The notes under the pieces are model-generated. The model saw only the letters and a program-made list of their open reading frames with translations, did no database searches and had not been told where the DNA came from. Below are positions 30,401-59,900 of a stretch of DNA of 64,000 nucleotides, in pieces. A program made the position numbers and the translations under genes. Position 1 is the stretch's first letter, and every line of letters begins with the position of its first letter. Source of the DNA: Apostichopus japonicus (lineage: Eukaryota > Echinodermata > Holothuroidea > Aspidochirotida > Stichopodidae). The DNA is taken from positions 16,260,984 to 16,324,983 of the forward strand of contig NC_092564.1 in assembly GCF_037975245.1 (NCBI RefSeq), given 5' to 3'.

Positions 30401-31100
30401 GACCGAAATTTGAAAAGTGCCATTTTTCGCTCAAATTTGACAATTTTGTAAGGCTATACCCTTATGATTTTTTCGATTTTCGGACCAAATCATGACTTTT
30501 TAAATTTCTCCGAAAATCATGCCTAAGCCACATGGGGTCATCTCGACTACCTTAAAGTTAAAAAAGTTGCTATTATGTCGCCCTCACCTGACGAAAAAAT
30601 ATGAAATTTGAATACCATATCATTATGTCATTTTGCCATGCCATTTTCATATTTCTGGCTTGAAAAAACAGCTTTGGACTCTGCAGAATATCGTTTCCAA
30701 TCTCCGAGAATCTATTGGGACCATCATGACCGAAATTTGAAAAGTGCCATTTTTCGCTCAAATTTGACGATTTTGTAAGGCTATACCCTTATGATTTTTT
30801 CGATTTTCGGCCCAAATCATGACTTTTTAAATTTCTCCGAAAATCATGCCTAGGCCATGTGGGGTCATCTCGACTACATTAAAGGTAACAAAGTTGCTAC
30901 TATGTCGCCCTCACCTGATGAAAAAATATGAAATTTGAATACCATATCATTATGTCATTTTGCCATGCCATTTTCATATTTCTGGCTTGCAAAAACAGCT
31001 TTGGACTCTGCAGAATATCGTTTCCAATCTCCGAGAATCTATTGGGACCATCCTGACCGAAATTTGAAAAGTGCCATTTTTCGCTCAAATTTGACGATTT
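21408..31100. repeat. Higher-order repeat set C: 2,946-bp 9-mer, about three units
   Basis: Nine monomer classes recur with a 2,946-bp step. Anchors are 21,709/24,655/27,601, 22,063/25,009/27,955, 22,691/25,637/28,583, 23,045/25,991/28,937 and 23,734/26,680. Shared private variants include CCTGATGAAAAA, GCCTAAGCC and one extra T in GCCATTTTTTCGC (near 23,875 and 26,821). The last unit is rearranged: the class at 27,601 next appears at 30,219, a 2,618-bp (eight-monomer) step, with a hybrid monomer at 29,918-30,115. Confidence 0.88.
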
Positions 31101-31149
31101 TGTAAGGCTATACCCTTATGATTTTTTCGATTTTCGGCCCAAATCATGA

Positions 31150-31205
31150 GTTCTAAAAAAAAAAAAAAATTCAAATTTGACGATTTTGTCAGTTTGTAGG
31201 TTCTC
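31150..31205. repeat. Degenerate right edge of the satellite array
   Basis: The last regular monomer stops after CCCAAATCATGA. It is followed by a short insertion and a run of about 14 A. A fragment matching TCAAATTTGACGATTTTGT then appears out of order before unique sequence begins. This looks like a deleted and decayed terminal monomer. Confidence 0.7.
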
Positions 31206-33502
31206 AAATCTTTTGTTGTCCTGATAAGTTTTTCGGGTAACTATTGTTCATCGAAAGTTGAAAACTGAGTGAAAAAAGAGGGCATTAGAGGGCGCTCGAC
31301 GCATCTTGCCAGAGGTACTTATTTTCTAAAGCAGTCAAATCAAACCTTTGTTATTCATAAACGTTTTCCGGTTTTGTGTTGTATGCTAAGCGATAGCAGT
31401 GTTCAATGTTTTAATCGCATTTTTTTCTTCAAAAATGGAACGGAGGGGATAAAATACTGCCCGATACTGTTGTTTTAGCTGGTTGTTGTATATTAATATA
31501 TTTCAACCGCGCCGCGAAATGAGCTTGGCCATTTCTTTAGCAACTCAGCAATCAATAGAATTTAGACCTTTTAAAAAAAGTGTTACTATACCCACTTCGG
31601 TAAAGAAAATTGGTTATATTGTACCAACACCGTTGGGTAATGACATCTTCGACTGTTGTGGAAATTGAAACGCACTAACTTGACCAACCCACTCCTTCCC
31701 CTTACCACCCTCCTCTCCACATCTTAGCAATGAATCACAGTTTAAATGTAATACGCAGTGCTACACAATAATGAGAGAGAAATAACCCAACGAGAAAAGG
31801 CACGCTAGGAGAAATGTTGGTATTGTATAGCCAACAAAAGTGTTCATATTATGGAGGGTAAGCTTCTCCGTAGAAAAATGGAGCCAACTTTGCATCAAAA
31901 TTTCTCATTGCTAAGGCCAAGCAGTCATAAAATATTGCTAAGAATTCTGAATATAGTTCAGAGTTACATGAATATTTGCAAAATAATCTGTTGTGATCGA
32001 TTATAAGAGAGTTATGCAATATCAAACTTTAGGTATATATCTTACGTTAGGTCATTTAACTCTCCGTACGCTATATGGTAACACTAGGTTCACACATTGC
32101 GGAAAAGGGACGGAAAAATGTTCTTGCGCACCCGGTTGTGCAGGTACTGGTTATTACGGGAGCTGTTACAGACCATTCATTCGAAAGCAAATTAATATGT
32201 TGAGGTGAATCGCTGTAGGTATGAATAAATGTGTATAATGAATGGTAATTTTGAAATAATTGTCGCTGCGAAACTGGAATAAAGAAAGAACAGGGGAGGG
32301 AGGGGGTGCAGGTGGGTGATGAGATGGGGTGGAGGACAGAGGTGGGACTCATTATTGTTTGGTCCTAGGATGAGTAAATAATGTTTCAATTTACGTACTA
32401 AGAAAATAATTTGGGTAGCCCAAGGAAGCGGGATGTCCCAAACCCACTTATAATTTTTCCAAAATGGTGTGCCTGTAACACGGGTGGGCTCTAGGTTTTA
32501 AATAAGGAGTGTGGCCCTGATGTCCTTCAAGGTGATACCATGTAGGCAAGGGGGAGGGGCGGGGGGGGGGGGGTCTACAGGTCCTGCTCAGATGTCAATT
32601 GGTACATTCTGCGGCATATTTAAACTAATCATTAGGTCTATGATAAGGCCTTCAAGCTAGGTTATGCAAAAAACTAATTTTACTTTCTGGGGTGGAGTTG
32701 AATAGGAGAATGAGTGTATACTCCACAGCTGCACCTCCACCTCCCCCCTCCACCCTGGATCCACACATGTGTGGGTTGATGAATATAATCACAGATATCA
32801 AAACACTCTTCACTCTCTCCATTTGCTCATGCCCTCATCCCACCCCGCCCCCCCCCCCCCTCCATCCTTCCTTTTCTCTCTTTGACAAATAAATCTTGGG
32901 TATGCCAATGCTAACACTTTTAGACACACTAACAGATATAAGGACATAAAACAGAATAAAATGACACTTGTAACTAATTATTTGCCATTGGTCTTGTTGG
33001 ACGGTATTGAAAAAACACAAGTACAAAGTTTGCATAACAGATGCACCATTTTAGTTCTAATGGACTAAAATATTTCAAAGTGGTCAAGTAATATTAATAA
33101 TGAGCTATGGTGATGGAAGATATGATGGTACAAAAGATAATTTGTATTTCAAACTTATTCATTTAGCTTTTAAAAGTTTGAGAATGTGATATAATGGAAT
33201 CTGAAAATATGCCTTGTGTAGCTTCTGGTGTAAATATATTTGACCAAATAAGAAAGAACTGGACATTGCAAATTGGAAACAGACTGAAATTAAAGACAAA
33301 TTTTAACAAAGGGAGTTCCTTAAAAGCACTTTACACCTTTGCAGCATAGCTTCGTAAATATGGTTCCTATTAATATCATGTGACATAAATTGATTCGTTA
33401 ATTGATTACCCGATGCATTGATTAATTGATATCTCTCTTAAATGTGGAGTTTCTTGTTTGAAAAATTTTGGCAAATATGGTAGATTATAAAGTAATGTAA
33501 AG

Positions 33503-33506
<4 letters not shown>

Positions 33507-33543
<37 letters not shown>
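33507..33543. repeat. (TA)n microsatellite
   Basis: An alternating TA tract with a single ACA interruption. Confidence 0.9.
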
Positions 33544-33546
<3 letters not shown>

Positions 33547-34547
33547 TTTCATGATTGTCTACTGCAGTTAAATTTATAATCTCCAGCCGGTTTACAGTAA
33601 CTTTACCAATAGTTTTCTTATTACAGAATGGCTGGGAAAAATTTAATTGAAGGGTGATCTGTATTGGTTTATTATTTATTCAAGGTCATTAGTTTTTCCC
33701 CAAAGTTTAGCAGGTTCAAAGATCTTAAAACTCTTATCACGTAACATTTCTAAGTTTTGTCGACTGACGATAATTAAAGGTAGGTTGTAAAAATGCTTGA
33801 TTAAATTTGAACTTGGATGACTATTCTGTTGTTGATGTTGTAATTATTAGACTATTTGGGTACAATTAATCGCTCATCTTATTTTTTAATTATCTTTCTA
33901 TGAATTTAAACTATTTTCTTTGTCTTGATCTTTTTTGTTTTTCATCATGGTCACTAACCTTGTAAACAGTTACTCTGTTTGGCAGTGTCCTTATGTTAAT
34001 TATATTAATTAATTAATTATGTTAAATTTCACCTGTACTTTGAATTATGTTTTCCTCCATACAATAATATGAGAAATAAATTTTTAATGAAATTGAATTT
34101 AACATTTAAAATGTTTATTTCTTTTCTTTTGACAAAAAAAGAAAGAAAAGAAATTGTCACCCTGTTTTCCAAAAGACCCTGCATTATGGAAGTCATATTA
34201 TTTGAAGCTCATCTTGTTAATACACCAAAGCTTCTAACTATTAGAGACCTCATGCCAACTCATAACCCTTGCACCAAGTAATACTAACACCTAACTTGAT
34301 AAAAACTTTTGCCTCTTGCTTACTGTTTTTTTCTACGATTTAATTTAGTTCTACTTCACCAAGAATAAGTTTCCAATTTTCTGTAAGCTTCAAGGAGTAT
34401 TAATAAACTATATTGTCATAAACTTGAAAGGCATCCAATGTACTTGAAAGATTTGATATATCTTACAGAAAATTATTCTTTCCAGACTAAGAATCAGGAA
34501 TCAACTTTAATGACCTTAAAAGTTAAAAATAATAAAAACAATTAAAT

Positions 34548-35177
34548 AGTAACCTTGCAGTATAAAAGATTGTTAGATTGGAAGGTATAGTATATGAAAC
34601 TAATTTTTATAAGTAATACTGTAGTATAAAAGATTGTTAGTTTGGAAGGCATATTACATGAAACTAATTTTTATAAGTAATACTGCAGTATAAAAGATTG
34701 TTAGTTTGGAAGGCATATTACATGAAACTAATTTGATAGTAATACTGTAGTATAAAAGATTATTAGTTTGGAAGGCATATTACATGAAACTAAATGTATA
34801 GTAATACTGAAGTATAAAAGATTGTTAGTTTGGAAGGCATATAACATGAAACTAATGTTATAGTAACCCTGCAGTATAAAAGATTTTTAGTTTGGAAGGC
34901 ATATTACATGAAACTAATTTTATAGTAATACTGTAGTATAAAAGATTGTTAGTTTGGAAGGCATATTACATGAGACTGATTTTATAGTAATACTGAAGTA
35001 TAAAAGATTGTTAGTTTGGAAGGCATATAACATGAAACTAATGTTATAGTAACCCTGCAGTATAAAAGATTTTTAGTTTGGAAGGCATATTACATGAAAC
35101 TAATTTTATAGTAATTCTGTAGTATATAAGATTGTTAGTTTGGAAGGCATATTACATGAGACTGATTTTTAAGTAAC
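34548..35177. repeat. 62-bp tandem repeat, about ten copies
   Basis: Units of about 61-64 bp are marked by GTATAAAAGATTGTTAG and TTTGGAAGGCATATTACATG. The first (34,548) and last copies are the most divergent. Alternating variants (TGTAG, TGAAG and TGCAG before TATAAAAG, ACATGAGACTGAT versus ACATGAAACTAAT) suggest that groups of units were duplicated together. Confidence 0.93.
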
Positions 35178-35463
35178 ACTAAAGCTTGAATCCACACAAC
35201 AACTTCTTAAACTAGAAACCATTGGCCTAGTTGACAATTGCTTATGGCTTGCCTTTGTTTTTTGTTTTTCTTCCAGCTCTAAAATGGATAATTCTCCAAA
35301 TCACTTTTAGCATGCAGAAGTATCGGCGAATCTCTCCATACCCCTGCCTCCTGCAGTGTTATACTTTATACTGTACAAAATGGAAATATAAGCACACTTT
35401 CCTATCACACACTTGGTTCAATAGAGGCACTTGATGGAATGAAGCGGTCATAGCTATATAAGA

Positions 35464-35528
35464 TAATAAATAAATAAATAAATAACTAAATAAATAAATA
35501 CATACATAAATAAATAAATAAATAAAAA
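35464..35528. repeat. (AAAT)n microsatellite
   Basis: A run of AAAT/AAATA units with two short interruptions. It lies just past the 3' end of the minus-strand gene. Confidence 0.9.
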
Positions 35529-35955
35529 ACTATGCTAATATTGTTTTATAAGATTAATAATTATTTACAATATTCATGGAATGTTTTTTGAACTACAAGC
35601 ATATGAAATGTTTCCCCAATATCCCAGCCTATGTTACACATATATATATGCATATGTCTATGCAAAATGTAAGAACCATTTCAAATACATACCAAGATAA
35701 TTTCAAAATACTCCTTCTATAAAGATACCGTCACAAATCACAATTGATGTATTACAAAAGTAAACAAGCACCAAACAAAGACACATACAACAAGATTCAC
35801 CTTTAGGCAAGACAGATTTTTCATAAAAACATAACTTAGCAAGTGTTTTGTTCAAGCAAGTAAGTGACAAACAAAAACATACAGATACAAGACACACAAC
35901 TGTGTTGTAATTTTTTTTTTTTACAATTCCAGCTTGAAGATAAACCCTCACATCT

Positions 35956-54222
<18,267 letters not shown>

Positions 54223-54858
54223 GATGAATAAGATCTTCTCTTCAAATGTTAGTCACAGTCAAAAGTTTCCACTTTGACTTTAAGATGTCCAAGTATAATA
54301 CTGGTCCTGTGGAGAATGGCCAAATTGAAGAAGAAACTGAGAGATAAGCATACCTACTTTATCAAGACAGTGTTCACCCAACTTATATTTAAGCTTAGCA
54401 CTTGATGAGTTTCACAAAGTACAGTAGTGAATTGCATACTTTCAAGCGCTTACTGCTTAAAACTGCAACAAATCATGAAGAAGAATAAATATATAACCTT
54501 AACACAAAAATACCACTTGCTTATTGTTTGACATTTAGAAATACTGTCAATTTACAGTGCTGCTACATAATGTGATGAGCAAACCAAGGAACTTTCTTAA
54601 GTCTTCTCCACATTGTGATCAATAAAATATATATATTCAACCCTACCCCCCCCCCCCACTGCCCTCTTCACAAAAATTGTAAATTAGTCCTTCATCCTTC
54701 ATGCAAAAGCATTAATGTTACTAGTCCGGATTGCATGACTGTAAGGTAGAAAAGCATTAGTCAGTAAAATCTTCAGGTCCATAGAAGTATTTATACTTTT
54801 TTTGGCAAGAAAGGACTTAATTTGATATTACAAGACTACATAAAAGATGGGATATTGG

Positions 54859-55395
54859 GGTATGACTAATTACCATACCGGACCCAATCGGACCATACCA
54901 GGACATATCGTACCATACCTGCCATATTGGACCATACCGGACCCAACCGGAGGCAAAATAAATGACCATCAGACACCACCAGAGTCATTTTTATTATATT
55001 TTATCATTAAAATGCTGGTTATGTGTCAACATTTATCTCAAAATCGGAATTTGGGATGATCAAAGTGACTTCCATCACTGACGAAATGTAAGGCTGATCT
55101 CACTAATTAGCGGTGTATACTTTGATTAAAGTGAATCCATCACTGATGATTCACTGCCGAATCTCACTAATGTAGGTAATGCCTATACCTCAAAGTTCAT
55201 AAACAAGTGAATTATTTCATCCCAAATAGACTTCATTGTTTTCGGGATTCATTTAAGGATAAAAAATAAGCATTTGATAGTCCGGTGGTGTCTGATGGTC
55301 ATTTATTTGCCTCCAGTTGGGTCCGGTATGGTCCGATACGGTCCAGTATGGTACGATATGGTCCGAATGGGTCCGGTATGGTAATTAGTCATACC
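54859..55395. mobile_element. Foldback/MITE element with long TIRs and 9-bp flanking repeat (Mutator-like)
   Basis: The left end starts GGTATGACTAATTACCATAC and the right end is its exact reverse complement. The arms pair over about 120 bp (54,859-54,983 and about 55,277-55,395) with small indels, and contain internal subrepeats of GGACCATACC. The 290-bp centre has no coding frame, so the element is non-autonomous. GGGATATTG occurs at 54,849-54,857 and again immediately after the right end (55,396-55,404), as expected of a 9-bp target-site duplication, with one extra G on the left. Long TIRs plus 9-bp duplications fit the Mutator superfamily. The assignment is an inference from structure only. 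Confidence 0.78.
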
Positions 55396-55410
55396 GGGAT
55401 ATTGTAGCCT

Positions 55411-56686
55411 ATTGTGACCATCAACTCACTGTCATATTTTTCACTTAATCCAGCAACATTTAGTAAAACTGTTTAATGAACATCAAAAAATTGTGTCCAA
55501 ATTGTTTACTAACAAGTAACATACTATAGGCTGGATTATAACTATGAGGATAAAGTCATGATGAAAATCTGAGGATATGTCAAACTTTTAGTCAACCTCA
55601 GAAAAATTTAAGTAGAAAAGGACCTAGAGTAAAATTTAATTGAAGCCGAACATTAGGCTGTAGGCTCAATAGCCTAGTTGTTGCTGAACTTGTCGATATG
55701 ACACGTGCCATGCGTTTAGCAAAATAGGCTAGGCCTCACTTAACTAGGCTGGGCCTCAGTGGGGGATAGGATTAAGGGATATATTATACCTCAGTTATTT
55801 TAGGTAGACCTCGGCTATTATTATATATAGGCCATCCTAAGACAAGTTTAAATGATGGCCAAACATTTTTGTTTAACAATTAACCTGACGTTAGGCCCAA
55901 AGTAAGCTTCGGCTAAGACTTATTTTTTTTTACCGAAAGGGCCAACATTTAATATAGCAGCCAAGGTTCAGCTTAACTCTACGTCAGGTCATCTCGCTTA
56001 ATTATAACTTAGGCTATCTAAAGTAGGATATTGATTGATGTACTCCTAGCCTATTTCTGTATAAAAATTTATTAAACTTACCTCAGGATAAATTACTCAA
56101 GTTTTCTTCTTTATGTCCGCATCTGTTATAATATTATAACACTTGTACGTGTGATATAAGTCTAACTCATGTTATTTACGTGTATTGATTACTTTCCTCA
56201 TCTGAGCAGTGTATACAACAAGGCAAGTACTAAGGGTCCCGTAAACTAACTTGGTTACTATAGGAACATCAAGTGGTCATTACTCTCCAAAGAGCTCTCA
56301 CTCTCACACATAGTACACACACTGTATGTATAAGATAACATTGTTTGCGATAGCGTGTATGTATAAACTTTACCTGCTGAAAGGCTACCGTTGATTACAT
56401 CAATAGAGCTTGATATTTCTTTTAAAAATTTCTTTCCATCTATTTTAGCGAATGTATCGAAATAATTTATAACAAGATTTTAGAAATTTAATATGGGAAA
56501 TTTAGTCGATCATCTACTATTTTCATGGAGTGTATTCATGTTAAATAAGTTTCAAGATGTGATGTTTATACAAACTACGATTACACAACAACATGTGTTT
56601 GGGCGGACCGCCAGATCAAATTGATAGTAGGTACGGTACTAAGCCAGTGCGGTGTGGTTTTGACAATTCTTCTCACAAGTTCCAAG
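55411..56686. promoter_or_regulatory. Region between the two divergent genes, probable promoters and 5' UTRs
   Basis: AT-rich and without a coding frame. A minus-strand GTAAGT donor at 56,081-56,076 could end a non-coding first exon of the GAP-repeat gene. Another GTAAAG donor lies near 56,370. The G6PC-type gene starts at 56,687. No TATA box or transcription start can be fixed from the sequence. Confidence 0.35.
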
Positions 56687-56916
56687 ATGGCAGGGAGAAT
56701 GGATTCGTTACATTTCCACGAAATTAAGGCTGTAGAATTTCTACAGTATCATGGAATGGAATTCAAAGAGACACTCCAGTTTATATCGCATCTTGGTGGC
56801 CCAAATAATTCCTTCTTGATTTACTTTCCAATTGCATATATTCTTAACCATGCTGTGGGTTTGAAGATACTCTGGGCCGCTGTCTTCTCCGAGTGGTTCA
56901 ATGCATCTTTGAAATG
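56687..56916 (+). CDS. G6PC-like gene, coding exon 1
   Basis: Encodes residues 1-77, with an N-terminal lumenal stretch and the first membrane helix (FLIYFPIAYILNHAVG). It ends within the Trp77 codon (phase 2) at GTAAAT. The upstream in-frame ATG at 56,621 would add 22 residues. It is not preferred, because the family starts near here and the 56,687 context is strong. Confidence 0.92.
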
Positions 56917-59900
56917 GTAAATGTCTTATCAATGTTATGAAACATTAATCTTTGTTTCATTCTTATCTAGCCTAAATTATCACAAATTCTCACTAACTTG
57001 GGCATCAGAACGTCTCTTAGTCTCATAAACGTTTACTTAGCCCAAGCCTAAGTCAGACTATGCCTAACTCAGACACACAGATACAGTATCATGACCAATT
57101 TCGCGATTCGAAGATGATCATCTCCGTGATTCGCTTGTTTGAAATATTAAATACAGCTTCGGCATACCTAGGCTTCTGTTTAGACCTAACCTTAGGCCTA
57201 ACATTGTGTTGTGAGTTGGATCTAGAGTTTGTGAAATATTTACCTTCAAATTAATTTCTGCAACCATCCTCGAATATTTCATTTAGAAATTAGATACGTT
57301 AAGTGGTCAAGGTTACAGTAAGTTAACCATCAGTCCCGATTTATTGTGATTGTCATGCTTTTGCTACTAAAACATATTCCTGCCAGTAGATTAAATTCTC
57401 CCTGTTTTTTATGTCATTGTGACATTTCAAAATGTGACTGATTTGACGATATCTGAACTAAAAAGTATGCATTTAGAATGCATTACTATACATGACCCTT
57501 CAAAAGCACATAACTGTTTTCCACACAAGCATAATTAATGGCCCCATGTTACTAACTCACATATTATGGGCTACCAAAGACCTAGTAGCAACAAGTACTT
57601 ACAGTAACACCAACATTAATGTTATTTTGGGACATTCCCCAGGCACCCATCCCCCAAAACACAGTGTCCCATTTTCAACCAAAGATATATGGTAACCCTC
57701 TCTAGTATTGACTAATTAGACTCTCTCCTTCCCAGAAAGCATTAGATCCCATTGAACTGAGGATTCTACCTTTTAATTGTGATTAATAAAAAGATTGTTC
57801 AGCAGGACAGGATTCTGTTGTTCATTTAGTGTATTCTTAGTCTTTGAGAAAACATTGATCCAAATGTTGCAGCGAAACAAGTTGAGCAAGGCAGTCTTTC
57901 AAGTGACAGACAGCATGATGCCATCACATAATGCATTTTTCCGTCCGTCGGAACTTGGCAAGATTCTAGCAAACTTCAGTTGATTGCAAATATAGTGAAA
58001 AAGATCATTGTGAATTGGTTTTGCCAGAGGTATAAGAATTTTATCGCATGAAAGTCTGACATTTTGCAAGGTGTGTCCATTGCAACCTACTTACAGTAGC
58101 TGTCTAGTATGTAAAATGATACAATGTACATATAGCACATTTTTTGGAGTATTCACTAGGAATACTAAAAATGAGGAGAAAGCAAAGTTGTGACATGTTC
58201 TTTACTCATCATAGCAAATAATGTATACCATATATTTAACACTTGTGTGAAACTTAAATTTATTGCATATTTATTTTCCAGGCTCCTGTTTGGGCATCGG
58301 CCTTACTGGTGGGTGAGGGAATCAAATTTGTACAATGATCAGAATAGACCAGACATTGAACAATTCCCATCAACATGTGAAACTGGACCAGGTTTGTGAC
58401 TAGTTTTATCTGTGCTTATTGCTATTCCTTGGGTCTTCTATGTACGCCACCAACTCGAATAATGGGTTGTTGCTCTTACTAGTTGTATTACACTGTATAT
58501 CTGCTTTTAATTTAGAACCACACTGTTATTTATACAACTATATATGAGGAAGTGTAGCAAATCATCCTAAAAGGGGAAGGACAGAGCAGGTGAAGTCTAA
58601 GGTCCATGTTTATCTGCTGGTCTAATGTCAAGTTGAATGCTTCAAGGTTTTCAACATCCCCACTACTGTAATTGGAAGGAGAAGAAGTTTTCAGTGACAT
58701 TTTCATCCCATTTCTTTCTGGAGGGGTGAAGGGGGGGGGGGGGGATGTGCAAACTGGAAACAGATGATAGTAAATTTATGATACACATATATTTGCTTCT
58801 TTAAAATGATTTTTATCTTCACATTATTAGCCCTATTCTAAAACTGTTACATTCCATTTTCCAGTGAAAAACTATATTTATATATAGATATTTGCCTGTA
58901 CAATTTTTTGTTATATTCAGTACTAAAAGAAGTATATTTGTCTGTTTTTGTTTTACAACTATTTAAAGGGAGCCCTTCAGGTCATATGATGGTGACAGTA
59001 GCCATCTGGTATATCATCACTAAAGAGACTTTAAGCCATATACGTTCTTCAAGAGAGAGATCCGGGCGAGAGCTTCCTTTGATCGTAGATATCACCCTCT
59101 GGTCTCTGTTTGGTGTTTTTGTCACTCTTGTTGGAGTCGGCAGGGTATTCATTGCTACACACTTCCCAAACCAAGTCGTTCTAGGACTTTTGGTCGGTAA
59201 GTTGTAAGAGCTGTGTCGCTGTGGGTGGTTACTGTACAGTAATCACAGTGCTGCCAATGTAATTTGGAAAATTTCTGGAAAGGAATATTTAATATACTGT
59301 CATTTATAATGTAAGGGTTCTGCCCCTGCAACAATTTCAGTAGTGTTCATCCAAAGTACAATTTTTTATATAATTCATTACAGTAACAATCATTTCTGAA
59401 AGGATGTTTTTATAGATTTGTTTGGGTATGAAGGAAAATTTCACTAACACGCAACTTTTACAAAGATAAATGTACCGTCTAGGCTTTATTGCAAGAACTG
59501 CATTGCCGACAAACAGTTACCAAATTCAAAGTTACCATGTTTTGGAGTTTGGACAGAATTTTGATGGCAAGAATATTGATATACAAAAGATTGGCTTGAA
59601 ACTGCATCGTTTGTGTACAAAGTTCACCTTATAAGAAGTACTTTTCTTTAAATGAAACAGCTGAATTATTTAAAAAAAAAAAAAAGTTTGGGTGACTGTA
59701 CTCTACAAGGAAGCAAGCTTTGGTGTACATTGCCCAAGAGAGAACAGAAAACAGTACAGAAAACTCTAAACGTATACCAAAATGTATCATTCGTACTAGG
59801 TGCCCAAATGTCAATGTTGTTTTTATCAGTTACTAATTTACACACTAACAACAAAAAGAACTAATTTTTCTAACAAACATGCTAAGTTATGACTACTTGG

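Larger units (their letters stand above)
1..31150. repeat. Satellite DNA array, ~327-bp monomer, ~95 copies
   Basis: Head-to-tail repeats fill the left half of the window with no insertion. Landmarks such as ATGTCGCCCTCACCTGA, CATATTTCTGGCTTG and TTCGATTTTCGG recur every 327-329 bp. The array starts before position 1 and ends near 31,150, so its true length is unknown. Monomers are AT-rich and differ at a limited set of positions, which combine into recognisable monomer classes. Short length changes are concentrated in the A-run after CCTGACG. Larger indels are rare, for example the loss of about nine bases in the monomers near 10,080 and 17,590. One strand of most monomers is open for 62-90 codons, and some are also open on the other strand. 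These reading frames change length with one-base A-run indels and are not annotated as genes. A centromeric or pericentromeric role is possible but cannot be shown here. Confidence 0.98.
31206..35955. other. Intergenic / 3'-flanking region without a convincing gene
   Basis: I see no ORF with protein-like composition here. The 60-90 codon frames are AT-rich chance frames or translations of C/G-rich low-complexity sequence. The region holds G- and C-homopolymer tracts (about 32,550-32,572 and 32,845-32,862), a TA run near 33,510-33,542, a 62-bp tandem repeat (34,548-35,177) and an AAAT microsatellite (35,464-35,528). The rightmost part probably includes the 3' UTR of the minus-strand gene that ends at 35,956. 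Confidence 0.6.

Noticed and set aside
156-31088. Dozens of 60-90 aa frames in the satellite as a gene family
   Set aside because: They repeat at exactly the monomer period, occur on both strands, and change their ends with A-run indels. No domain is recognisable. They are better explained as stop-poor repeats.
1-31150. CRISPR array or other repeat-spacer system
   Set aside because: There are no unique spacers. The whole 327-bp unit repeats, and the flanking genes are spliced eukaryotic genes.
1-31150. CENP-B box in the satellite monomer
   Set aside because: TTCGATTTTCGG is superficially similar, but the required TTCG-N4-A-NN-CGGG spacing is not met on either strand.
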